Under the pieces are notes generated by a model that did not search any database, was not told where the DNA came from, and saw only the letters and a program-made list of their open reading frames with translations. The translations under genes were made by a program, and so were the position numbers. DNA of 19,306 bases from JAZNBI01 sp045586995 (GTDB taxonomy: Bacteria > Bacillota > Clostridia > Oscillospirales > CAG-272), in assembly GCA_045586995.1 (NCBI GenBank), contig JAZNBI010000099.1, forward strand, positions 1 to 19,306. The letters are read 5' to 3'. This document shows positions 1 to 6,806 of the stretch, piece by piece. Position 1 is the first letter of the stretch. Every line of letters begins with the position of its first letter.

Positions 1-1321
1 CTTCCAAGCCGTCGCGAATCGCTTCCAAACGCATGGACGCAACGGGCATATCCAAGCCGTATTGACCGCCGGGATAGAATAAGTAACCTTCACCGTTCCC
101 TTGCGGATATCGGATGGGATTTTTGTAATAGTCTTCAATGGGAACGTACCAACCCACTTTCGTATCATAAGTCGCATAGACGTTGACCGCCCAGTACAAA
201 TTGCCCACCACGTTATACTCCGCTTGCATCCAGCTCAAAGCTCTTGCGGAGATTAGGGTATCTTCAATACGGTAGGTAGGATAAGGCGTGCGGGGGAAAA
301 TACAGGTATACCACCATTTTTCCTCTTGACTTTCGTAATATTTTCTTTGGTTTTCCGTGTGATACCCGTTTGCCGTAGGACACCAAGTATCAATATACGG
401 CGCAAATTCCTTTTGATAAGAACTCGTCACGACGTTACGGAGATTGCGAATCCCCGCGATGACCTCGGCTTTGTTCTCCGCCGTGATCGTCTCGTCGTTC
501 TCGTAAGAGGACGCCACCTTTTCCAGCGTTTCTCTGTATACCGTGCACGCAACCTCAATCCGCTTTAAAACGCTCAGCGGCGGTTCGTCCAAGAACCCGA
601 AATAGCAAACGAGCTTGTCGAACATGTTGTAGCCCGTTTCAAAGCTCTTTTCCGCAAACGCGCGTAAGGTCTTTTCAAAGACAGGCACTTCAAAGCACGC
701 TTCCCCTTGATAGGAGGAAGTCAAGTACGGAACGGTGATATTTGAACATCTTACGTCTTGCATATATTCGTACGATTTATCGACGTAGTAGGCAATATCC
801 TCGTCCGTATAGGCGGTATCCGTCACAATTCTGTTCGGGGACAAACGGTAACGGAACAGCATTTCCGTGTAGTCGTCCAAAATTTCTTGTCCCGATTCCA
901 GCTCCCCGCTGTGGTAATCCCATTCCGTCAAGAAAATATTCTTGGCGTGCCGCTCTTCGCTCACCGCGATATCCGCGACCTTGACGGTAACGGGCACCGT
1001 TTCAACGAACTCTTGAAAGTCCACCGTAACTTGACCCGTGTAAACTCCGGGCGCTTGGTCGAGCGCAGTTTTCACCGTGATATAGATCCCTTGGTTTTCG
1101 TCCTTTTTGACGGTATTTTCGCCGTACTTTTTCGCCGTTTCAAATGGTATACCCACCTCAGAAAATACGGCGGAACGAAGCACGCCGGATTTGGTCTTGG
1201 CTTTGAACGCCTTATTATGTATATCACGGGAATTACGAATATACGTGACGTCGAGGCATTCCCGAGAACGACCGGAAATGCGGAGTTCTAATATAACAGT
1301 ACGGAAAACCGATTGATGCAT
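1..1321 (-). CDS. GH123-like / DUF4091 domain protein, partial at its C-terminus and probably N-terminally truncated
   Basis: Reading the minus strand gives one open frame of about 440 codons that leaves the window at base 1. Its last visible residues, MRLEAIRDGLE, match the end of the DUF4091/GH123 catalytic domain, where a conserved R-D-G-(I/L)-E motif precedes DYE. Upstream are a beta-sandwich-like part (GVYTGQVTV followed by VPVTVKVADIAV), then an aromatic-rich barrel part with EEKWWYTCIFPR and a late LYWAVNVYATYD segment. Family members are usually extracellular or surface glycosidase-like proteins acting on N-acetylhexosamine glycans; the substrate here is unknown. The only upstream in-frame ATG is complement 1319-1321. 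It has no ribosome binding site and lies 37 bp from the divergent aminotransferase start, and there is no signal peptide. About 100 or more N-terminal residues expected of the family are absent, so the gene is probably broken, or the junction is a rearrangement or assembly joint. Overlapping plus-strand frames are antisense shadows. Confidence 0.7.
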   Translation of the reverse strand, partial: MHQSVFRTVILELRISGRSRECLDVTYIRNSRDIHNKAFKAKTKSGVLRSAVFSEVGIPFETAKKYGENTVKKDENQGIYITVKTALDQAPGVYTGQVTVDFQEFVETVPVTVKVADIAVSEERHAKNIFLTEWDYHSGELESGQEILDDYTEMLFRYRLSPNRIVTDTAYTDEDIAYYVDKSYEYMQDVRCSNITVPYLTSSYQGEACFEVPVFEKTLRAFAEKSFETGYNMFDKLVCYFGFLDEPPLSVLKRIEVACTVYRETLEKVASSYENDETITAENKAEVIAGIRNLRNVVTSSYQKEFAPYIDTWCPTANGYHTENQRKYYESQEEKWWYTCIFPRTPYPTYRIEDTLISARALSWMQAEYNVVGNLYWAVNVYATYDTKVGWYVPIEDYYKNPIRYPQGNGEGYLFYPGGQYGLDMPVASMRLEAIRDGLE

Positions 1322-1357
1322 CTTCGTCTTTTCGGTTTGTGTTCCAAAGGAGAATCT

Positions 1358-2653
1358 ATGAATTATTTTCAGCTTAAAGAAAGCGAACTTATTGATATAA
1401 AAAACGATCTTTTGATTGAATATGGGTCCTATAAATCCAAGAATCTTGCGTTGGATATAACCAGGGGAAAGCCGGGCAAAAAACAGCTTGATATTTTGAG
1501 CGGAATGCTTGACTGTATTTCCACGAGCGAGGATTGCCGTTCGAAGGACGGATTCGATTATCGTAATTACGGACTTTTGGACGGTGTTCCGGAAGCAAAG
1601 GAAATGTTTTCCGAGCTTTTGAATATACCTCAAAAAAATATTATCGTGGCAGGAAACTCGTCGCTTAATCTTATGTATGATACGATAGCTCGTGCAATGC
1701 TTTACGGTGTTTATAAAAGTAAAATGCCGTGGTGCCGTGAGAAGGGTATAAAGTTTATTTGTCCCTCGCCCGGTTATGACAGACATTTTGCAATCTGCGA
1801 ATCGCTCGGAATAGATATGATTACGGTAGATATGCTGCCCACGGGACCCGATATGGACGTGATAGAGGCGCTCGTTGCAAACGACGAAGCTATTAAGGGA
1901 ATTTGGTGTTGCCCCAGATATTCGAATCCTGACGGCATTACGTATTCCGACGATACCGTAAGACGTCTTGCGTCAATGAAGACCGCGGCCGAGGATTTCC
2001 GAATCATGTGGGATAATGCATATGCGGTTCACGATATTTATCAAAATGACGAAAACGATTTGCTTGATATCTTTTGCGAAGCGAAAAAGTACGGCAATGA
2101 GGACAGAGTATTCTATTTTGCTTCAACCTCCAAAATATCATTCCCCGGCTCAGGCGTTGCTATTTTTGCGGCGTCAGAAAACAATTTGGCTCAGATAAAG
2201 CCGATACTCGGCGTACAAACGATAGGATATGATAAAATAAATCAGATAAGGCACGTGAAATATTTCAAAAATGCGGCAAATATTCGCGAACATATGAAGG
2301 TGCTTGCGGATATTATACGTCCTAAGTTTGAAATCGTGGAAAGAATACTTTCAAATGATGTCGGAGATGCGGGAGTTGCTACCTGGACGCATCCGAAGGG
2401 CGGATATTTTATTAGCTTGTACACTCTCGACGGATGCGCTAAGCGAGTATATAACCTCGCGCTCGAAGCAGGAGTAAAGCTTACCGAAGCGGGCTCGACC
2501 TATCCTTATAAAAATGACCTTCGTGACAGAAATATCAGGTTAGCGCCAACGTATCCTTCCGATGAGGAGCTTGAAATGGCTATTAAGATACTTGCGTGCT
2601 GTATCAAGCTTGCATCTATCGAAAAAATACTTACAGAAAGAGGGAACGTATAA
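1358..2653 (+). CDS. PLP-dependent aminotransferase, aspartate aminotransferase type Ic (Aminotran_MocR family)
   Basis: The protein is 431 residues from the ATG at 1358, which follows AAAGGAG at 1347-1353 with good spacing; a longer in-frame start at 1313 lacks a ribosome binding site. The N-terminal LALDITRGKPGKKQLD stretch, the YRNYGLLDGVPEAKEMF segment and the GNSSLNLMYD glycine/serine turn are typical of fold-type I aminotransferases of the type Ic aspartate aminotransferase group. The probable PLP-binding lysine is K259 in STSKISFPGSG. C-terminal TYPYKNDLRDRNIRLAPTYP holds the substrate-carboxylate-binding arginine region. The expected reaction is transamination of aspartate with 2-oxoglutarate in the cytoplasm. 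Length fits the family (about 420-430 residues). No promoter could be recognised in the short spacer upstream. An intrinsic terminator begins at the last codons. It stands outside the cell wall cluster. The family call is firm; the exact amino acid donor is inferred. Confidence 0.88.
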   Translation: MNYFQLKESELIDIKNDLLIEYGSYKSKNLALDITRGKPGKKQLDILSGMLDCISTSEDCRSKDGFDYRNYGLLDGVPEAKEMFSELLNIPQKNIIVAGNSSLNLMYDTIARAMLYGVYKSKMPWCREKGIKFICPSPGYDRHFAICESLGIDMITVDMLPTGPDMDVIEALVANDEAIKGIWCCPRYSNPDGITYSDDTVRRLASMKTAAEDFRIMWDNAYAVHDIYQNDENDLLDIFCEAKKYGNEDRVFYFASTSKISFPGSGVAIFAASENNLAQIKPILGVQTIGYDKINQIRHVKYFKNAANIREHMKVLADIIRPKFEIVERILSNDVGDAGVATWTHPKGGYFISLYTLDGCAKRVYNLALEAGVKLTEAGSTYPYKNDLRDRNIRLAPTYPSDEELEMAIKILACCIKLASIEKILTERGNV

Positions 2654-2672
2654 AACGTTCCCTTGCTTTTTT
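2641..2672 (+). terminator. Intrinsic terminator overlapping the aminotransferase stop codon
   Basis: A perfect 9-bp stem, AGGGAACGT (2641-2649) and ACGTTCCCT (2655-2663), encloses a 5-nt loop that contains the TAA stop codon. It is followed by TGC and six T residues (2667-2672). The ribosome binding site and start of the next gene follow at once, so either transcription is partly read through or the hairpin sets the relative level of the downstream gene. Confidence 0.85.
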
Positions 2673-2684
2673 ATGAGGTTGTGT

Positions 2685-3659
2685 ATGAAAAAAGGAAATC
2701 AAACCGATATAAATCCGTTTCCTTACAGTGACAGTAATAAAAGATATTATACCTACGAATATTATCTGCGAAAAACATTCGGCGGAAAATGCGCAAAAAT
2801 TCCGCTTGATGCGGGATTTACTTGTCCGAATATAGACGGCAAATGCGGAGTCGGCGGTTGCATTTACTGTTCGGGAAGGGGAAGCGGGGATTTTGCCGAG
2901 CCGTGCTTTATTCCGATAAAAGAGCAATATGAAATCACCAAGAAAAAGCTTTCTTCAAAGTGGCCGACCGAACGTTGCATACCGTATTTTCAAGCTCACA
3001 CAAATACTTATGCCCCTGCCGATAAATTGCGTCGGATGTTTGAGTCTGCAATCGAATTTGAAAATGCGGTGGGACTTAATATAGCTACAAGAGCGGACTG
3101 CCTTGAAGACGATGTTATAAAGTTGCTTTCCGAGCTTGCAGAGAAAACCGTTTTAACGGTAGAATTGGGGCTTCAAAGCTCTAATGATGAAACTGCGCGT
3201 TTGATCAATCGAGGACACAGCTTTGTGGATTTTATAAAAGGATATAATGCGCTTCGCAAAGCAAGTCGAAAAATAAATATATGTGTTCATATTATATTCG
3301 GCTTGCCCGGCGAAAACGAAAAGGATATGTTAAAAACAGTAAGGGACGTTGCAGATCTGCATCCTGATCAAGTTAAAATTCATTTGCTTCACGTTTTGAA
3401 AAATACCAAGCTTTGCGAAATGTACGAAGCAGGTAACTATATTCCAATGGAGCAACAAGTTTATGTAAAAACTGTGATAAGGGCGCTTGAGCTTTTGCCT
3501 CAGAACATAGTTGTGGCGAGGATAACGGGCGACGGTATGGAGGAAATGCTTGTAGCCCCCCAATGGAGTCGGCGCAAGATTGCGGTTATCAATGATATAG
3601 ATAAGCTGATGTTTGAAGAAAATACTTGGCAAGGTAAAAAATATTTTGAGAGATATTAA
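2685..3659 (+). CDS. Radical SAM protein, YhcC/YtqA family (TIGR01212)
   Basis: The protein is 324 residues from the ATG at 2685, preceded by GAGG at 2675-2678 with 6-nt spacing. An ATG at 2673 and an open frame back to 2562 exist, but they overlap the terminator and the upstream gene and have no ribosome binding site. The [4Fe-4S] cluster motif is C47-x11-C59-x2-C62 (CPNIDGKCGVGGCIYC), the spacing typical of this family, and it differs from the classical CxxxCxxC. Other family marks are YFQAHTNTYAP, GLNIATRADCL, ELGLQSSND, HIIFGLPGE, KIHLLHVLKNT and, near the end, RITGDGMEEMLVAPQWS. Length matches B. subtilis YtqA and E. coli YhcC. The biochemical role of the family is not well defined, so no reaction is assigned. 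It lies just after the aminotransferase terminator and ends before a strong terminator, so it is probably not part of the dcw operon. Confidence 0.9.
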   Translation: MKKGNQTDINPFPYSDSNKRYYTYEYYLRKTFGGKCAKIPLDAGFTCPNIDGKCGVGGCIYCSGRGSGDFAEPCFIPIKEQYEITKKKLSSKWPTERCIPYFQAHTNTYAPADKLRRMFESAIEFENAVGLNIATRADCLEDDVIKLLSELAEKTVLTVELGLQSSNDETARLINRGHSFVDFIKGYNALRKASRKINICVHIIFGLPGENEKDMLKTVRDVADLHPDQVKIHLLHVLKNTKLCEMYEAGNYIPMEQQVYVKTVIRALELLPQNIVVARITGDGMEEMLVAPQWSRRKIAVINDIDKLMFEENTWQGKKYFERY

Positions 3660-3720
3660 GTACAGCGCAGTGACAAAAATTACAGCGCGATGCTGTTGAT
3701 TATGGTCTATTATTTGAAAA

Positions 3721-3762
3721 GAAATCAGCCGTGAATTTCAAATTCACGGCTGATTTCTTTTT
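3721..3762 (+). terminator. Strong intrinsic terminator after the radical SAM gene
   Basis: An inverted repeat of about 17 bp has a left arm starting GAAATCAGCCGTGAAT at 3721 and a right arm ending ATTCACGGCTGATTTC at 3757, with a very short loop. Five T residues follow (3758-3762). A short A-rich run precedes the left arm, so it could also stop minus-strand transcription. It insulates the upstream genes from the cell wall cluster. Confidence 0.92.
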
Positions 3763-4006
3763 ATAAGATAAATTAAATTTAACGTCTTGAAAAAAATCTG
3801 ACCAAATGCTTCAAAGTCATTATAAATGCGTCAAAAACATGCTCGAAGAGGATATTATTATGACATAATTTAATAAAAATGTAAATATTTACAAGAAATT
3901 GGAAAAAATGTAATTAAGCAGGGCGGAAAATCGTCGTTAATGATAAAAAAATAAGAGAAATAATAAAAAAACTGAACGATTTTTCAAAAAAATCACTAAA
4001 AAGATA
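3763..4006. other. AT-rich intergenic region before the dcw promoter, no gene seen
   Basis: No frame with a credible ribosome binding site or coding character is visible on either strand. The stretch is rich in A/T homopolymer runs. It contains a perfect 14-bp palindrome, TGTAAATATTTACA (3880-3893), and a 13-nt odd palindrome, ATTATGACATAAT (3857-3869). Either could be an operator, but palindromes of this type also arise by chance in AT-rich DNA. Confidence 0.5.
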
Positions 4007-4035
4007 TTGCATTAAAAATTGAATTATTATATAAT
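4007..4035 (+). promoter_or_regulatory. Sigma-A type promoter of the dcw (mraZ) operon
   Basis: A -35 element TTGCAT (4007-4012) and a perfect -10 element TATAAT (4030-4035) are separated by exactly 17 bp. Transcription would start near 4042, at the left edge of the MraZ-box-like repeats and about 70 bp before the mraZ start codon. It is the only strong promoter seen ahead of the cluster. Confidence 0.85.
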
Positions 4036-4046
4036 AAAACTACATC

Positions 4047-4096
4047 AAGTGGTGGAAAGTGGTTTAAAATGGTTTAAAATGAGCCAAAAGTGCACC
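4047..4096 (+). promoter_or_regulatory. Array of MraZ-box-like direct repeats (probable autoregulatory operator)
   Basis: Five consecutive 10-bp units follow the -10 element: AAGTGGTGGA, AAGTGGTTTA, AAATGGTTTA, AAATGAGCCA and AAAGTGCACC. The first three share A-A-(G/A)-T-G-G, and the fourth and fifth are more degenerate. MraZ is known to bind tandem repeats of short TGG/GTG-containing boxes at one-helical-turn spacing upstream of its own gene, in both proteobacteria and Mollicutes. Here the array covers the predicted transcription start and 5' leader, directly before mraZ. The sequence and spacing are seen; binding is inferred. Confidence 0.8.
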
Positions 4097-4111
4097 GGAA
4101 AGGAGAAATCG

Positions 4112-4534
4112 ATGTTATCAGGAGAGTTTAAACATACGTTAGACCCTAAAAACAGACTGTTTATACCGTCAAAGCACCGTGATGAACTCGGTTTGTCTTT
4201 TGTGGTGGTCAGAAGTATCAGAGGAAATTGCTTAAAGGTTTTCTCAATGACCGAGTGGGAAAAGTATATCGCTCCCATTAAAGAGCTTCCTCGAAAAATT
4301 TCCGAGGATACGCTCAGATATTTAAACCGAAACGCCACACAGGCCGTTCCCGACGCGCAGGGAAGAATAGTGCTTCCCGCGGGACTTGTCGAGCACGCAC
4401 AGATCACAAAGGGCGCTGTTATCGTAGGATGCGGCGATTATGCTGAGATCTGGTCAGAGGAGCTTTACGATAAGACGGTTGAAGAAGAAGATAAAGAGGC
4501 AATAAGAGAAGCTCTTGAGGCATGCGGATTATAA
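4112..4534 (+). CDS. mraZ: Transcriptional regulator MraZ
   Basis: The protein is 140 residues from the ATG at 4112, with AAGGAG at 4100-4105. The open frame extends back to 4019, but that part covers the operator repeats and is not coding. The sequence starts MLSGEFKHTLDPKNRLFIPS, and the second half contains NATQAVPDAQGRIVLPAGL; these are the two SpoVT-AbrB swapped-hairpin domains with the DPKNR/DAQGR loops characteristic of MraZ. MraZ forms ring-shaped oligomers that bind direct repeats at the dcw promoter and control the operon, usually as a repressor. It is the first gene of the cluster, and its stop codon lies 1 bp before the rsmH start, so translation is probably coupled. Length is normal for the family (about 140-150). 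Confidence 0.96.
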   Translation: MLSGEFKHTLDPKNRLFIPSKHRDELGLSFVVVRSIRGNCLKVFSMTEWEKYIAPIKELPRKISEDTLRYLNRNATQAVPDAQGRIVLPAGLVEHAQITKGAVIVGCGDYAEIWSEELYDKTVEEEDKEAIREALEACGL

Positions 4535-4535
4535 T

Positions 4536-5498
4536 ATGGACGAAAAAAAGGAAATGCCGAGCGAAAATGTTTTTTCGCACAAGTCGGTTATGCTGCAGGA
4601 ATGTATCGAAGGATTAAGCATAGATCCGAACGGAATTTACGTTGACGGTACCGCAGGGGGCGGAGGACATTCGTTTGAAATATCTTCAAAGCTTCAAAAC
4701 GGACGTCTGATTGCTATTGACCGCGATGACGCGGCAATCGAGGCGGCAGGAAAAAAGCTTGCTTGCTTTGAAGGCAAGGTCAATCTTGTCAGAAATAATT
4801 TTTCAAATATAAAATCCGTCTGCAATACATTGGGCATTGATAAGATAAACGGTGTTTTGCTTGACCTTGGCGTTTCATCTTATCAGCTTGATACTGCCGA
4901 GCGAGGATTTTCTTATAATGCCGATGCGTTGCTTGATATGAGAATGGACAGGCGTTCGACGTTAAGCGCATTTGAGGTAGTTAACAATTACAGCGAAGAA
5001 CGGTTAAGGCAGATTATTTTTGAATACGGCGAAGAACGCTTCGCGCGAAATATTGTCAGAAAAATTTGCGAAAGACGCCAATCGCACCCGATAGAAACCA
5101 CAGGTGAGCTTGTGGAAATTATAAAATCAGCGATACCTGCCGCGTCCAGAGAAAACGGACATCATCCCGCAAAGCGTACGTTTCAAGCTATTCGCATTGA
5201 GGTCAACGGAGAACTTGATGCCATAGCCCCCGCTATAAATGATGCGGTTGAAATGCTTGATAAGGGCGGAAGAATTGCCGTTATAACATTCCATTCGTTA
5301 GAGGATAGAATAGTTAAGCAGGCATTTGCGAAATTGGCGCAGGGCTGTGTTTGCCCAAAGGATTTTCCTGTGTGTGTTTGCGGTAAAAAGCCCACCGTGA
5401 ACGTAATTACAAGGAAGCCCATATTGCCATCAAAGCTTGAACTTGAAGAGAACCCGCGTTCGAGAAGCGCAAAGCTCAGAATAGCGGAAAAAATATAA
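4536..5498 (+). CDS. rsmH: 16S rRNA (cytosine(1402)-N(4))-methyltransferase RsmH
   Basis: The protein is 320 residues from the ATG at 4536, 1 bp after the mraZ stop. A TTG start at 4515 would overlap mraZ and a later ATG at 4554 has AAGGA too close, so 4536 is favoured, though its own ribosome binding site is weak. The SAM-binding motif is DGTAGGGGHS (from residue 37). Other RsmH marks are LLDLGVSSYQLD, RGFSYNADALLDMRMD, HHPAKRTFQAIRIEVNGEL and FHSLEDRIVK. A cysteine-rich stretch near the C-terminus (CVCPKDFPVCVCGKKP) is common in Firmicute homologues. The enzyme methylates N4 of C1402 in the 30S P site in the cytoplasm. Its place as second gene of the dcw cluster is standard. Confidence 0.96.
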   Translation: MDEKKEMPSENVFSHKSVMLQECIEGLSIDPNGIYVDGTAGGGGHSFEISSKLQNGRLIAIDRDDAAIEAAGKKLACFEGKVNLVRNNFSNIKSVCNTLGIDKINGVLLDLGVSSYQLDTAERGFSYNADALLDMRMDRRSTLSAFEVVNNYSEERLRQIIFEYGEERFARNIVRKICERRQSHPIETTGELVEIIKSAIPAASRENGHHPAKRTFQAIRIEVNGELDAIAPAINDAVEMLDKGGRIAVITFHSLEDRIVKQAFAKLAQGCVCPKDFPVCVCGKKPTVNVITRKPILPSKLELEENPRSRSAKLRIAEKI

Positions 5499-5520
5499 AC
5501 TAAAAAAGGAGGAATTCGGA

Positions 5521-6576
5521 GTGACATACGAGTACAATATGGACGATGCAACACAACAAGGTACTTGTAGCGGATATATGAGAGAGCTTTGTCTTCGCAA
5601 CAGAAGCAAAACCTCCAATACTATGACTTATGCCGATGCACTGGAACAGCGCCGTCAAGAAGCGAAAACCAGAAGCATAGCTCCGAACGCCTATAATATG
5701 TCGATAGTTATGGAAAGTGACGCAGGCAATCAGTTCAGAAGCGGTAACTATAACGGCCAGAGCTATATGACAGCGGAGGATTTTGTTGCTTGCTACAACA
5801 GACGCCGCGGATATAATATTCAAAATACTCAGGCGAACAAGCCCGCAATAGCCAAAACAAATGAAACAAAGGTATCTCAAAGCGTAAAGAGTATCCCTGT
5901 CGAAAACAGTGGCAAAGTGGCGTTCCGTTCGGCAGGAGTTCAGACTAACGTACGAGCACAGAAGATAAATTCTTCGAACAGAGAATTACATATAACAAGA
6001 GAATTTAAGACGGTTAATCCAACATCAAAAAAGAATGTTGAAAGAAAGAAATCGGCAAAAATAACAAATATTGCATATCCTTATGAAAAGGCAGTTAATT
6101 CTAAGAACAAGGTGTCTGTAAAGGCATCGGAGATAGATGTAAAGGCGAAGGCGGTTTCGTTTGTTCAAAACTGGTTTCCGAAGGAAAACAGAGAAAATCG
6201 CGACGTTCCGCAAAGACGCAGATTGCCGCTTGCTACCATGCTCACCGTGTTTATAATTTCGGTTTCGTTGATGCTTATGGTCGGAAGCAGTATTATGGTA
6301 AGCCAAGCAAAAGGCGACTTGAGTATACTTCAGGACGAGTATACAGCACTTCAGGAAAAAGAAAGAGAAATTCAAAATCAGCTTGATAAAAAGAATGACC
6401 TTGAGGTTATTGAGGAGATTGCTGTCAATCAGATCGGTATGATCAGTCAGGATTATATTGATGTTAGATATATTGATATGATCGGTGAAGAAAAAATTGA
6501 GGTTTTTGACGATGAAACGGGTGACGATATAGGTCTTGCAACCGTTTTGAGTGCAATTATCAGCGGAAGAAACTGA
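5521..6576 (+). CDS. ftsL: FtsL/DivIC-like septum protein with a very long cytoplasmic N-terminal extension
   Basis: The protein is 351 residues from a GTG at 5521, placed 8 nt after GGAGG (5508-5512). Residues 1-234 are hydrophilic, rich in N, K, S, T and R, and look largely disordered. A single membrane segment follows at about 235-258 (LATMLTVFIISVSLMLMVG), then a coiled coil at about 263-292 and the short VIEEIAVNQIGMIS region that resembles the post-coil segment of FtsL/DivIC proteins. The C-terminus is acidic and has about 35 further residues. FtsL proteins are usually near 100-120 residues, so the extension is unusual. Position between rsmH and the division PBP is the standard ftsL site. 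The expected role is to bridge DivIB/FtsQ and FtsW-PBP in the divisome. The FtsL role rests on topology and context; the gene symbol is provisional and DivIC-like is the alternative. Confidence 0.75.
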   Translation: MTYEYNMDDATQQGTCSGYMRELCLRNRSKTSNTMTYADALEQRRQEAKTRSIAPNAYNMSIVMESDAGNQFRSGNYNGQSYMTAEDFVACYNRRRGYNIQNTQANKPAIAKTNETKVSQSVKSIPVENSGKVAFRSAGVQTNVRAQKINSSNRELHITREFKTVNPTSKKNVERKKSAKITNIAYPYEKAVNSKNKVSVKASEIDVKAKAVSFVQNWFPKENRENRDVPQRRRLPLATMLTVFIISVSLMLMVGSSIMVSQAKGDLSILQDEYTALQEKEREIQNQLDKKNDLEVIEEIAVNQIGMISQDYIDVRYIDMIGEEKIEVFDDETGDDIGLATVLSAIISGRN

Positions 6577-6806
6577 TTTTTGCGATTTACAGTAATAAAA
6601 TATTCAATCACTTAATATTATTGATATTGAAAAAGGCGAGAGCCGATATACTTGATTTATTGATATATTAGAGGAACGGTGAAGAGCGCGCCGTAATTTC
6701 CCGAACCATTCGGGCAAGTCGGCAACGGATTTTTTTGAGCAGCGGCCCATCTGCTTTTTAAAATTCGTCTCAACACCGTCCATTTTTGTTGAAGAGAGGA
6801 ATGTAA
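6577..6806 (+). other. 230-bp non-coding gap with hairpins and T-tracts inside the dcw cluster
   Basis: No coding frame is credible here; a 69-codon minus-strand frame over it lacks support. A 6-bp hairpin CCCGAA/TTCGGG lies at 6700-6714, nested inside a weaker CCGT (6691-6694) and ACGG (6725-6728) pairing that is followed by seven T residues (6730-6736). AGCAG and CTGCT form a second small stem ending at a T-run near 6754-6758. GGAACGGTG (6673-6681) can pair imperfectly with CACCGTCC (6774-6781) and enclose both. It could be a terminator or attenuator-like leader ahead of the PBP gene, or the remnant of a small element. No clear promoter was found. Confidence 0.4.

Noticed and set aside
742..1291. 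Plus-strand open frames of 80-177 codons in the left region
   Set aside because: They are antisense to the minus-strand frame that has clear DUF4091 motifs, have no ribosome binding sites and give arginine-rich, unrecognisable proteins.
2562..2684. Longer start for the radical SAM protein at 2562 or 2673
   Set aside because: The first overlaps the aminotransferase coding region and the terminator; the second has no ribosome binding site, and its ATG overlaps the GAGG serving the ATG at 2685.
4019..4111. Longer MraZ start at 4019
   Set aside because: It would translate the -10 element and the operator repeats; MraZ starts MLSGEF at 4112 behind AAGGAG.
6577..6806. T-box or known riboswitch in the gap before the PBP gene
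   Set aside because: No T-box antiterminator sequence and no recognisable conserved riboswitch core could be found.
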